Shown here: one piece after another, positions 1 to 5,730 of the stretch
Layout of the letters: each line of letters begins with the position of its first letter
How positions within the stretch are numbered: position 1 is the first letter of the stretch
Assembly (NCBI GenBank): GCA_937919075.1
Contig: CALFOF010000133.1
Coordinates: forward strand, 1-5,730
DNA from: an uncultured Cyanobium sp.
GTDB lineage: Bacteria > Cyanobacteriota > Cyanobacteriia > PCC-6307 > Cyanobiaceae
DNA length: 5,730 nt
Reading direction: 5' to 3'
Notes under the pieces: model-generated
The model's input: the letters and a program-made list of their open reading frames with translations, nothing else
Told to the model about the DNA's origin: nothing
The model's database searches: none
Program-made: the position numbers and the translations under genes

Positions 1-855
1 CAGCCGTAGCAGCACGGTGATCAGGCCGCCATAGATGTGCTGCGGCTCCGCCTGCGGGCTACCTGCCGCATCGAAGCCCTTCACCAGGATCCACAGGGCC
101 TCCAGCACCTGCTCCGCTAAGCGGGTGCTGACTTCGTTCTGCTCCTTGCGGCTCGCCGCCATCAGCGGCTTCAGGCGGGTGGCGCTGGAGCCGCCTTCGA
201 ACAGCCGATCCGGGCCCAGCAGCATCTGCAGGGCCGCGAGCATCGGCCGCCCGTCCACCGTGGTCATCGGCTCCAGCGGGAACCTGAGGTGGCCGCTCGA
301 TTCCCCTCGCGGCGCATACACCAGCCGCAGGGCTACACCGTTCCAGAGCACCCCGATCGGGTGCTCGCTTTCCTTCAGCAGCCGCTCGAAGCGCTGCTGT
401 GGGGAGGCCTCCCACGTGCGGCGGCCATCGACGCCCTTGGGGATGGCGTCGAAGTCGGTGCCGATCGGCACTTCCTGCACCAAGAGCTGGGGAACTCCGT
501 CGGGAGCATTCACCACCCAGGTGGGGGCCAGGGTCTCGTCGTAGTCATCGAGTTGCACCGCGATCGACGGCTCCAGGGCCGAGGCAGCCTGCAGATCGCC
601 CTCCTGCCAGCCGAGCACCTCCGCCACGAAGGCCGCGAAGCTGGGGGCCACGCTGGCCCAGGCACCGTCCTCGCTCAGCTGATGGTCTTCCAGCAGGTCG
701 CCCAGGCGCCGCTGCCAATCGGCCAGCACCGCTGTGGCGCTCTCGGGGAAGATCCCCAGGCGGTTGAGCACCACGGGCTCCACCACCAGGCCCACGGGGT
801 TGGCCATGCCCTTCCACTCTTCGTGGGTGTGGATCCCAGGGGGACGGGGGGGCAT
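1..855 (-). CDS. drmMI: DISARM class 1 adenine DNA methylase DrmMI, N-terminal part (gene runs off the left end)
   Basis: The minus-strand frame from ATG 855-853 stays open for 285 codons to the window edge, so the 3' part is missing. The protein is recognised as the N-terminus of a large Eco57I/PglX-like N6-adenine methylase of the kind following drmD in class 1 DISARM. Typical stretches are HTHEEWKGMANPVGLVV (residues 9-25), QRFERLLKE (154-162), WNGVALRLVYAPRGESSGH (171-189) and a FPLEPM segment (192-197). The SAM-binding and NPPY motifs would lie beyond the window. In DISARM this enzyme methylates host DNA so that self DNA is spared. The start overlaps the drmD stop by one base (TGATG) and has GGAGG 10 bases upstream, indicating translational coupling. 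An in-frame ATG at codon 17 is a possible later start. A run of seven C follows the start codon. Residues 110-136 may be a degenerate nuclease-like fold (LLVQEVP where an active site would show E-x-K); this is inference. A type IIG or other phage-defence methylase is the main alternative. Confidence 0.8.
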   Translation of the reverse strand, partial: MPPRPPGIHTHEEWKGMANPVGLVVEPVVLNRLGIFPESATAVLADWQRRLGDLLEDHQLSEDGAWASVAPSFAAFVAEVLGWQEGDLQAASALEPSIAVQLDDYDETLAPTWVVNAPDGVPQLLVQEVPIGTDFDAIPKGVDGRRTWEASPQQRFERLLKESEHPIGVLWNGVALRLVYAPRGESSGHLRFPLEPMTTVDGRPMLAALQMLLGPDRLFEGGSSATRLKPLMAASRKEQNEVSTRLAEQVLEALWILVKGFDAAGSPQAEPQHIYGGLITVLLRL

Positions 856-3800
856 CAGGGTGTGGCCTCCAGGGGCCAGAGGTAAATCGCCCCCGCTGGT
901 TCAATCCGCGGTGCCGTGCTCACCTCGAACGTGCGGCGGATCGCGACTGGCTCAACCTCCAGTTCCCGATCGATGCGGGCCAGCCGTTTCTCCCAGTGGT
1001 TGCGGTTGTCACGCAGCTGGCGCAGTTGGGCCTGCTCATCGGCGGCAAAGCTGAAGGCCAACTGATCGGCCTCGTTGTCGTATTTGGAACGGGTCTTGAG
1101 GATCCGCTCGCGCTGCTCCTGCAGCACCTTCACAAAGGCGGCCGCCTCCACCTCGGCCCGTTGCTCAAGGAGCTGCTGGGCTTTCGTTGCCCGCTGATCG
1201 GCCAGGGCTTCCAACCGCTCCTTCAGCTGCGCCACATCGGCCGGCAACCCCAGGCGCAGCTGTTGCTGCGCCGCAGAGCTCGCCGATGGCAACCGTTGCT
1301 GCAGGCTCGCCTTCAGGTCCGCCAGGGCCATGTCGGTTTTGGTGGCATTGAGCACCCGCAGCCGCCGGGCTGGATCAGCAGGGTCCCATTCGGCCACCAG
1401 CTCGATCACCTCGTCGTGGAGCCGTGCGGCGCCGTGGCCGTACAGCGACAGCCGGGCCAACAGGATCAGCTTGGCGGTGTCGTCGGCCGTGCTGATCACC
1501 GCCGCACGGCTCAACTCATCGGTCTGGAAGCCGCGTACCAGGAAGCGGTTGAGCAGCCGTTGCACCAGCGGATGCTCCAGGTGCAGGTGCACCCGATCGG
1601 CATTCACTTCCTGTGGATCCTTGAACACCACCGGTTGTGGTGTGGTGTCGCGCCGCCAGTCCCACAGCTTCTGGCCGGGTTGACGCGGCGGGCGGAGAGC
1701 ATCAAGCACATCGCCCCAGCTGTGTTCACCGCCAGGAAGCTGCTTCGCGCTTGGGAAGATCCACTCGGCCCGCTCCGGATCCACTGCCGCTCCAGCCGGA
1801 TCTTTCGGCATCAGTTGCGGGATCGCATCCCCCTCCCGGGTGCTCACCCGCAGGCTGGTGTTGAGCGCATCGCGGAACAGCTCGCTGCTGAAGTGCAGCC
1901 AGTCTTCCGATTTCTGCAGGGCCTTCTCCAGCCGGCTGATCTGGGTTTTGAGCTCCTCGGTGCGCTCACGGCTGTCCTCCAGCTCCACGCTCATCAGCGC
2001 CTGGGTGCGCTTGAAGCCTTCGTCCTTGTCAACGGCATCGATTGTTTCGATCATCGCGGCGATAGCCGTGGGGTTGATGCCTTTGGCCAGTAACTCGTTG
2101 AGCTTGCCCACCACCACCGGCGGCAGTGATCCCAACGCAGATCTGATCTCCTCGGTTTTCTTCACGAGCACATCGAGCACCCGGTCTTCCGGCCGTTGGG
2201 GCAGCACGAAATAGTGGCAGTACACCTCGGGCGAACGCTGCAGGGTGCGATCGATGCGGCCGTTGCGCTGCTCCATCCGCCCCGGGTTCCAGGGCACATC
2301 GAAATGGAACAGGTAGCGGCAGTGGTTCTGCAGATTCACCCCCTCCCGTGCCGCGTCGGTGGCGATCAGGATCCGCAGGGGATCGAGCTCCGGTGGGCTG
2401 TTGAAGCTGCGCTTGAGCGCTTCGCGCTTCTCATCGCCAATACCGCCATGGAAGGTGGCGATCCGCTTCTCCTCGTGGTCGCTGCCGGCGATCAAGCCGC
2501 GGAGTTGTTCCTCCAGCCAGCGTTTGGTGTCGGCGTACTCGGTGAAGATCAACAGCCGCTCCCCGTTCCACTGGGCGCCCGGCTGGCCCAGATCCGGGCA
2601 GAGGTGGCGGCGGATCCAGTGGCGCAGGAAGTCGATGCGGGCATCGGCCTGGTGGGAGGCCTTGTGGCTGATCTCTGCCATCTTCTTGAGCAGGTCCCAT
2701 TCCGACGGCCCTACCGCCAGCGCCGCAGTGGCGACGGCCAGGCGGTGCTCCTGGTCGGCCTCTGCCAGCACGCTTTCTTCTTCAGCGTCCGCTCGGTCGT
2801 CATCGCCGTCGATGGCCTGTTGCAACAGCCCCAACTGGTCGGGGCGGCTGGCCGTGCGCAGCACCTGGCCCTGCTCGCGGCGCTTGAGGGTGTCGCTGTG
2901 CACGCCGAGGGTGCGGCGGAACGCCTCCACTGAGCTGAGCAGCCGCTTTTGCAGGTTGGTCACCACCAGCAACTCGGCGGCCCGTTGCTTGTTGCCGGCC
3001 CCTTTGAGAAGCTCCTCCCGGCTGGCTCGGTACTGCTTGAGCAACTCGGCCAGCTTCAGCTCCGGTGTTTCGCTGGCCAGTCCATCGAGCACCACCGGCA
3101 CCACGTTGCGCTTGGGCAGATCCACACCGATCTGGCGCAGATCTTCCTTGAGGCGCCGCACCAGCACCGGCTCAAGATCCGCCTTGCGCACGCTCACGCC
3201 GCGGCAGAAGCGGGTGGGATCGAGGATCTCCAGCAGGGCCGAGAAGCTGTTGCTGTGCCCGTTATGGGGCGTGGCCGAGAGGAAGAGTTTGTGCTCGAAC
3301 CGCCAGGCCAGATCCCGCACAGCGCGGGTGAGCTTGGAATCGATCGCATACTTCGAGGCGCTGGCCGGCGCCGCGTTGTGGGCCTCATCAAGGATCAGCA
3401 GCGAGCGCTCGCCCTCACCCAGCCAGTCACGCAGGGGGCCGGCGTAGTCCTCGTTGCGCACCAGCGCCTGGCTGAGGATGAAGCGGGTGTGGGTGGCCCA
3501 GGGGTTGATGCCCCAACCCCGCTCCCGCCGCATGCGGCTCACATAGGCCCGGTCCATCACCGCAAAGCCCATCCCGAAGCGGCTCTGCATCTCCCCCTGC
3601 CACTGCAACACCACCGACGGTGGCGCCACCACCACCACCCTCTGCACCTTCTGGCGCAGCAGCAGCTCGCGCATGATCAGCCCGGCCTCGATCGTCTTGC
3701 CCAGGCCCACGTCATCGGCGATGAACAGGCTCACTCGCGGCATCCGCAAGGCCTTGCGGAGCGGTTCGAGCTGGTAGGGCTTCACATCGATGCCAGCCCG

Positions 3801-4139
3801 CAGCGGCGCCTGGAACAGGCCCGGATCGGTACTGGTGACGCAGTTCCACTGCAGGGTGTGGAGGTAGCTGGAGAACACCCGCGCGTCATCGAAGCCCCGC
3901 TGGCCCACGGTGTCCCAGGTGCTCTCCCCCAGCACGCGGGCATCCACCTCCCGCTCCCAGAGCACCTCCAGCACCCGCCCGTTCACGCCGTCATCCAGGC
4001 AGGCCATGCGCACAACCGTGTCACCGCCTTCTTCCTCCGGCGGTCGCACCTCCTCCACGAGGTGATTGTGGGTGCGGCAATAGACCACCGAGCCGCGCGT
4101 GGGTAGTGGAGCTGCGGCGCTGCCGAAAAGCGTGGTCAT
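855..4139 (-). CDS. drmD: DISARM SNF2-like helicase DrmD
   Basis: This complete 1094-residue protein is a superfamily 2 SNF2/RapA-like ATPase. The first RecA-like domain spans roughly residues 118-350: motif I ADDVGLGKTIEAG (141-153), VVVVAPPSVVLQW (168-180), motif II DEAH (251-254) and motif III SATPHNG (288-294). The second spans roughly 500-650: LLIFTEYADT (529-538), TFHGG (562-566), ATDAAREGVNLQ (593-604) and the arginine-finger motif QRNGRIDR (624-631). All catalytic motifs look intact. An acidic insert (444-462) separates the lobes. The tail after 650 is long, with charged heptad-like helices near 717-747 and 968-1060 suggesting coiled coils. The sequence around DEAHNAAPASASKYAIDSKL and LEILDPTRFCRGV matches what I recall of DrmD, which defines class 1 DISARM. 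The following overlapping methylase gene supports this. The start is preceded by AGGA with 7-base spacing. A stand-alone RapA/HepA-like helicase is the alternative, but the neighbour makes that less likely. Confidence 0.85.
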   Translation of the reverse strand: MTTLFGSAAAPLPTRGSVVYCRTHNHLVEEVRPPEEEGGDTVVRMACLDDGVNGRVLEVLWEREVDARVLGESTWDTVGQRGFDDARVFSSYLHTLQWNCVTSTDPGLFQAPLRAGIDVKPYQLEPLRKALRMPRVSLFIADDVGLGKTIEAGLIMRELLLRQKVQRVVVVAPPSVVLQWQGEMQSRFGMGFAVMDRAYVSRMRRERGWGINPWATHTRFILSQALVRNEDYAGPLRDWLGEGERSLLILDEAHNAAPASASKYAIDSKLTRAVRDLAWRFEHKLFLSATPHNGHSNSFSALLEILDPTRFCRGVSVRKADLEPVLVRRLKEDLRQIGVDLPKRNVVPVVLDGLASETPELKLAELLKQYRASREELLKGAGNKQRAAELLVVTNLQKRLLSSVEAFRRTLGVHSDTLKRREQGQVLRTASRPDQLGLLQQAIDGDDDRADAEEESVLAEADQEHRLAVATAALAVGPSEWDLLKKMAEISHKASHQADARIDFLRHWIRRHLCPDLGQPGAQWNGERLLIFTEYADTKRWLEEQLRGLIAGSDHEEKRIATFHGGIGDEKREALKRSFNSPPELDPLRILIATDAAREGVNLQNHCRYLFHFDVPWNPGRMEQRNGRIDRTLQRSPEVYCHYFVLPQRPEDRVLDVLVKKTEEIRSALGSLPPVVVGKLNELLAKGINPTAIAAMIETIDAVDKDEGFKRTQALMSVELEDSRERTEELKTQISRLEKALQKSEDWLHFSSELFRDALNTSLRVSTREGDAIPQLMPKDPAGAAVDPERAEWIFPSAKQLPGGEHSWGDVLDALRPPRQPGQKLWDWRRDTTPQPVVFKDPQEVNADRVHLHLEHPLVQRLLNRFLVRGFQTDELSRAAVISTADDTAKLILLARLSLYGHGAARLHDEVIELVAEWDPADPARRLRVLNATKTDMALADLKASLQQRLPSASSAAQQQLRLGLPADVAQLKERLEALADQRATKAQQLLEQRAEVEAAAFVKVLQEQRERILKTRSKYDNEADQLAFSFAADEQAQLRQLRDNRNHWEKRLARIDRELEVEPVAIRRTFEVSTAPRIEPAGAIYLWPLEATP
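866..870 (-). promoter_or_regulatory. Shine-Dalgarno site for drmMI inside the end of drmD
   Basis: GGAGG on the minus strand lies 10 bases before the ATG at 855-853, inside the last codons of drmD. With the TGATG stop/start overlap it supports the first ATG over the in-frame ATG at 807-805 as the drmMI start. Confidence 0.6.
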
Positions 4140-4146
4140 GCGCCCA

Positions 4147-4150
4147 TCCT
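4147..4150 (-). promoter_or_regulatory. Shine-Dalgarno site for drmD
   Basis: AGGA on the minus strand lies 7 bases before the ATG at 4139-4137. It supports this start, which also gives a plausible N-terminus (MTTLFGSAAAPLPTRG). Confidence 0.5.
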
Positions 4151-4236
4151 GTGGTGGACCCAGGCTCCTGAGAAGGCTTCTGGACTACGGATCAGAGGAA
4201 TGAGTCACCAGAGTGGCCATTCAACGATGCTCAACC

Positions 4237-4251
4237 AGGACCACTGGTCCT
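4237..4251. repeat. Perfect 15-bp palindrome, possible operator
   Basis: AGGACCACTGGTCCT has seven-base arms around a central C, with every pair matching. It lies 6 bases before the DUF4236 start codon and about 100 bases upstream of drmD on the other strand. A one-base centre cannot form a stable RNA hairpin, so a dimeric repressor site is likelier than a terminator. Its AGGA arm could also act as a weak, distant ribosome binding site. The regulator is unknown and no regulator gene is in the window. Confidence 0.35.
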
Positions 4252-4257
4252 TGCCCC

Positions 4258-4734
4258 ATGCCCTTCCGCTACCGCCGCTCGGCCCGCCTGGGGCCCCTGC
4301 GGTTCAACTTTGGCAAGAGCGGCCTCAGCTCGATATCCCTCGGTGGCCGTGGGGCGTCGTTCAACATCCCGGTCGCCCGCTCCGGTGCACCCCGCACCAC
4401 CGTGGGGCTGCCCAACAGCCGCCGCCTGCGGCCAGGCCAGCTCGACGCCTTCAAACAGGGGTGTCTGGGCGTGTTGCAGGAGCAGCTGATCGCGCCCCGC
4501 TCCGAAGCTCAGTGGCTCTGGGAGCTGAACCTGATCACCCGGCTGCTGGCCGATCCCTCGATCGGTAGCCGCACCCAGGGGCTGCTGGCCGTGATCGAAA
4601 CGCCGGAAGCGATGGAGGCCTACGTCATGCGCGCTCAGAGCCAGGACGATGTGAAACGACGGGCCCATCGCTGCGTGGAGGCGGTCCAGGAAGCGGCGCG
4701 GCTGGCGAACGTTCGGGGCTGGATCAAGGCGTAG
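4258..4734 (+). CDS. DUF4236 domain-containing protein of unknown function
   Basis: The 158-residue product begins with a DUF4236 domain (about residues 2-52): MPFRYRRSARLGPLRFNFGK, then a serine/glycine-rich SGLSSISLGGRGASFNI stretch and a closing TTVGLP. This small beta-rich domain is common at bacterial protein N-termini and has no established function. Residues 58-158 form a helical tail (for example LWELNLITRLLADP and AHRCVEAVQEAARLANVRGW) that I do not recognise. There is no signal peptide or membrane segment. The ATG at 4258 was chosen because DUF4236 proteins normally begin Met-Gly/Pro-Phe-Arg; an in-frame GTG at 4213 would add 15 unrelated residues but has AGAGGA 13 bases upstream. 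AGGA for the ATG is 17 bases away, so the ribosome site is weak either way. The gene diverges from drmD and converges on the hydrolase gene. Any part in defence is speculation from position. Confidence 0.85.
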   Translation: MPFRYRRSARLGPLRFNFGKSGLSSISLGGRGASFNIPVARSGAPRTTVGLPNSRRLRPGQLDAFKQGCLGVLQEQLIAPRSEAQWLWELNLITRLLADPSIGSRTQGLLAVIETPEAMEAYVMRAQSQDDVKRRAHRCVEAVQEAARLANVRGWIKA

Positions 4735-4740
4735 GCATCC

Positions 4741-4766
4741 GGGGGCTCAGGCGCCGAACAGCTCCC
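4741..4766 (+). terminator. Weak stem-loop at the convergent gene ends
   Basis: GGGGGCT (4741-4747) can pair with AGCTCCC (4760-4766), giving a 7-bp stem with one G-U pair and a 12-base loop in the plus-strand RNA just after the DUF4236 stop. The minus-strand RNA has one mismatch. No T tract follows in either direction and the structure overlaps the last hydrolase codons, so intrinsic termination here is doubtful. Confidence 0.2.
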
Positions 4767-5352
4767 GCAGAAACCGATCGCCCAACCCCACCGCCGTGGC
4801 CCAGTTCTCCGCCTCACTCAGCCCGGAACTCCGGGTGGGCTTGAAGCTGTGGTCGCCGCTGGCGATCCAGCGCAGCTGCACCTTTGGCGAGAGGGCGTAG
4901 GTGTCCACCTCCTCCCGCTTCCCGAAGGTGTCGCGCTCCCCCTGCAGGATCAGGGTGGGCGTGCGCAAGGCGGCCAGGTGCTCGGTGCGCAGCTGCAGCG
5001 GCTTGCCCGGCGGATGGAAGGGGTAGCCCAGGCAGAGGCAACCCCGCACCCCAGCGCTGGCGGCCAGCTCATCGATCAGCAGGCTGGCCACCCGGCCGCC
5101 CATCGACTTGCCGCCGATCAGGAGCGGGCACTCAGGCCTGGCGGCCTTCTCCAGCCGCACCTGCTGGCGGAAGGCCTCCTGCAGCACCGGCATCCGGTCG
5201 GGACCCTGGCGGCGGCCCGTCTCGCGCATCCGCGCCATGTAGGCAAATTCAAAGCGCACCACCCGCCAGCCCTGCTGAGCCAGCCCGCTGGCGGGCGCGG
5301 CATCGGGGCCGTCGATCAGGCGCGGCGCGGAGCTGGGAGCCTCAGCCGTCAT
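4747..5352 (-). CDS. Alpha/beta hydrolase, KANL3/TEX30-like family, apparently lacking its oxyanion-hole block
   Basis: The 201-residue protein is an alpha/beta hydrolase of the bacterial family related to KANL3/TEX30; substrates are unknown. Visible landmarks are GWRVVRFEFAYMA (28-40), the nucleophile elbow GGKSMGGR (80-87, Ser83), CLGYPFHPPGKP (107-118), LRTEHLAALRTPTLILQGERD (121-141, acid Asp141) and SGDHSFKP (165-172, His168). The triad is therefore intact. Family members normally have a strand ending in a His-Gly-Ala-Gly turn followed by an Asp-Ser-Pro-Phe-Met stretch before this point. Here the text jumps from DGPDAAP (14-20) to SGLAQQGW (22-29), so about 20-25 residues seem deleted in frame. 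The start at 5352 overlaps the HD gene's end by 11 bases and leaves a sensible N-terminus; starting further upstream would read through that gene in another frame. It is probably co-translated with the HD gene. It may be a damaged or inactive enzyme. Confidence 0.8.
   Translation of the reverse strand: MTAEAPSSAPRLIDGPDAAPASGLAQQGWRVVRFEFAYMARMRETGRRQGPDRMPVLQEAFRQQVRLEKAARPECPLLIGGKSMGGRVASLLIDELAASAGVRGCLCLGYPFHPPGKPLQLRTEHLAALRTPTLILQGERDTFGKREEVDTYALSPKVQLRWIASGDHSFKPTRSSGLSEAENWATAVGLGDRFLRELFGA
5283..5296. repeat. Inverted repeat at the apparent deletion point in the hydrolase gene
   Basis: GCCCGC-TG-GCGGGC has perfect six-base arms and two central bases. It lies within hydrolase codons 19-24, exactly where the expected oxyanion segment is missing. 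It overlaps a second inverted repeat, CCAGC-CC-GCTGG, at 5280-5291. Such hairpins can promote deletions during replication or cause sequencing and assembly gaps. Confidence 0.5.
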
Positions 5353-5730
5353 GGGCGGATCTGCTCCGGTGCGTCTCCGGGCGCTCCACGTAGCCCGTCG
5401 CCCACACCGCCGGGGCAATCCCGTGGGGCACCAGGCACCTGTAGGCCTCGCTGGCGAGAATCTCCTGCACCGACTCCCCCAACAGCGCGTTGGAGCGGCT
5501 GCCCGGCAACCGGTGGCTGAGGGTCTGGTGGATCCGCAGCAGATACCAGGCAGTGCCGTCGAGCCCTGCGTTGAAGCGCTCCCAGCTGCGGGGGTTGCGC
5601 CGGGCATCGAGCACCATGTCGCGGGCGTTGTGGGCCTTGTCCGCTGCCGTCACCCGCAGGGAGCCTTCGCCCTTGTGCTCCAGAGCAGCCACATAGCGGG
5701 TCTTGCGCAGCAACCAGGGTTCTTTGGCCA
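5342..5730 (-). CDS. HD-domain phosphohydrolase, C-terminal part (start outside the window)
   Basis: The frame is open from the right edge to the TGA at 5344-5342, giving the last 129 residues. It opens with AKEPWLLRKTRYVAALEH, continues VTAADKAHNARDMVLDARR and then WERFNAGLDGTAWYLLRIHQ. This arrangement is typical of small bacterial HD-superfamily metal-dependent phosphohydrolases related to the SpoT/RelA hydrolase domain. The Asp in AADK matches the last metal ligand of the HD fold; the His-Asp pair itself would lie upstream, outside the window. The substrate is unknown, with (p)ppGpp or another nucleotide being possible. The gene end overlaps the hydrolase start by 11 bases, indicating a two-gene unit. 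The last 25 or so residues are hydrophilic and look poorly conserved. TTG at 5713-5711 is an internal leucine codon, not a start, because the family match continues upstream of it. Confidence 0.8.
   Translation of the reverse strand, partial: AKEPWLLRKTRYVAALEHKGEGSLRVTAADKAHNARDMVLDARRNPRSWERFNAGLDGTAWYLLRIHQTLSHRLPGSRSNALLGESVQEILASEAYRCLVPHGIAPAVWATGYVERPETHRSRSAHDG

Larger units (their letters stand above)
4140..4257. promoter_or_regulatory. Divergent intergenic region between drmD and the DUF4236 gene
   Basis: These 118 bases separate two divergently read starts, so promoters for both the defence operon and the DUF4236 gene should lie here. No -35/-10 pair on either strand is convincing; TTGAAT on the minus strand (near 4223-4218) lacks a good partner. 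The region holds the 15-bp palindrome at 4237-4251 and a shorter one, AGAAGGCTTCT, at 4171-4181. If the DUF4236 gene instead begins at the GTG at 4213, the shared region shrinks to 73 bases. Confidence 0.4.

Noticed and set aside
289..885. Plus-strand open frame (198 codons) at the left end
   Set aside because: The opposite strand carries the methylase N-terminus with clear family stretches and a coupled start. The plus-strand product has no recognisable domain.
996..2093. Long plus-strand open frame (365 codons) opposite drmD
   Set aside because: It lies antisense to the helicase, whose protein has intact, ordered SNF2 motifs. Its own product is a Leu/Gln/Arg/His-rich mix with no recognisable domain. 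Long antisense frames are expected at this GC content.
2949..4106. Long plus-strand open frame (385 codons) opposite the drmD N-terminal half
   Set aside because: It is antisense to the ATPase motifs, rich in His, Gln and Leu, and resembles no protein family. It is a by-product of codon bias in drmD.
4140..4257. Sigma-70-type promoters in the divergent region
   Set aside because: Candidate -35 boxes such as TTGAAT on the minus strand have no acceptable -10 at 16-18 bases, so no specific promoter is called.
4200..4568. Plus-strand frame starting ATG at 4200 after AGAGGA
   Set aside because: It is out of frame with the DUF4236 domain, its product is Pro/Arg-rich without a domain, and the AGAGGA-to-ATG spacing is too short.
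5353..5607. Upstream extension of the hydrolase frame to an ATG at 5607
   Set aside because: It would overlap the conserved HD phosphohydrolase gene in another frame. The added residues are Arg/Ala/Pro/Cys-rich and unlike any hydrolase N-terminus, and they do not supply the missing His-Gly-Ala-Gly block.
1..5730. CRISPR array, tRNA/rRNA genes, insertion sequences or attachment sites
   Set aside because: No regularly spaced direct repeats, tRNA-like cloverleaf, rRNA signature, transposase or integrase frame, or paired terminal repeats were seen. Nearly every base is assigned to the five coding genes.

Overview
This GC-rich window (roughly two-thirds G+C by eye) is densely coding. It looks like the left edge of a class 1 DISARM anti-phage defence locus lying beside ordinary-looking bacterial genes. 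The host cannot be fixed from the sequence. High GC, tight packing and ten copies of CGATCG, the core of the cyanobacterial HIP1 octamer, are compatible with a picocyanobacterium of the Cyanobium/Synechococcus type. No complete HIP1 octamer (GCGATCGC) is present, so this is only a suggestion.

Layout. Positions 4139 down to 1 (minus strand) hold two coupled genes. The first is a complete 1094-residue SNF2-family helicase that I call DrmD. Its stop codon overlaps the start codon of the next gene by one base (TGATG). That second gene encodes the N-terminal 285 residues of a large Eco57I/PglX-like adenine methylase that I call DrmMI, and it runs off the left end. The rest of the operon (expected drmA, drmB, drmC) would lie beyond position 1. 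A 118-base intergenic stretch (4140-4257) separates drmD from a divergent plus-strand gene (4258-4734) encoding a DUF4236 protein of unknown function. This stretch contains a perfect 15-bp palindrome that could be an operator.

The DUF4236 gene converges, with only 12 bases between stop codons, on a minus-strand pair. That pair is the C-terminal part of an HD-domain phosphohydrolase (5730-5342, start outside the window) and an overlapping alpha/beta hydrolase of the KANL3/TEX30-like family (5352-4747). The hydrolase keeps its nucleophile, acid and histidine. It lacks the N-terminal His-Gly-Ala-Gly oxyanion strand and turn expected in this family, and an inverted repeat sits at the apparent deletion point.

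How the genes work together. In DISARM the methylase marks host DNA and the helicase, with DrmA/B/C, acts against unmodified incoming DNA. drmD and drmMI are translationally coupled, as expected for parts of one system. The HD phosphohydrolase and hydrolase form their own small overlapping unit with no evident link to defence. The DUF4236 gene may be a neighbour or may share control with drmD. No RNA genes, CRISPR arrays, insertion sequences or integrase genes were seen.
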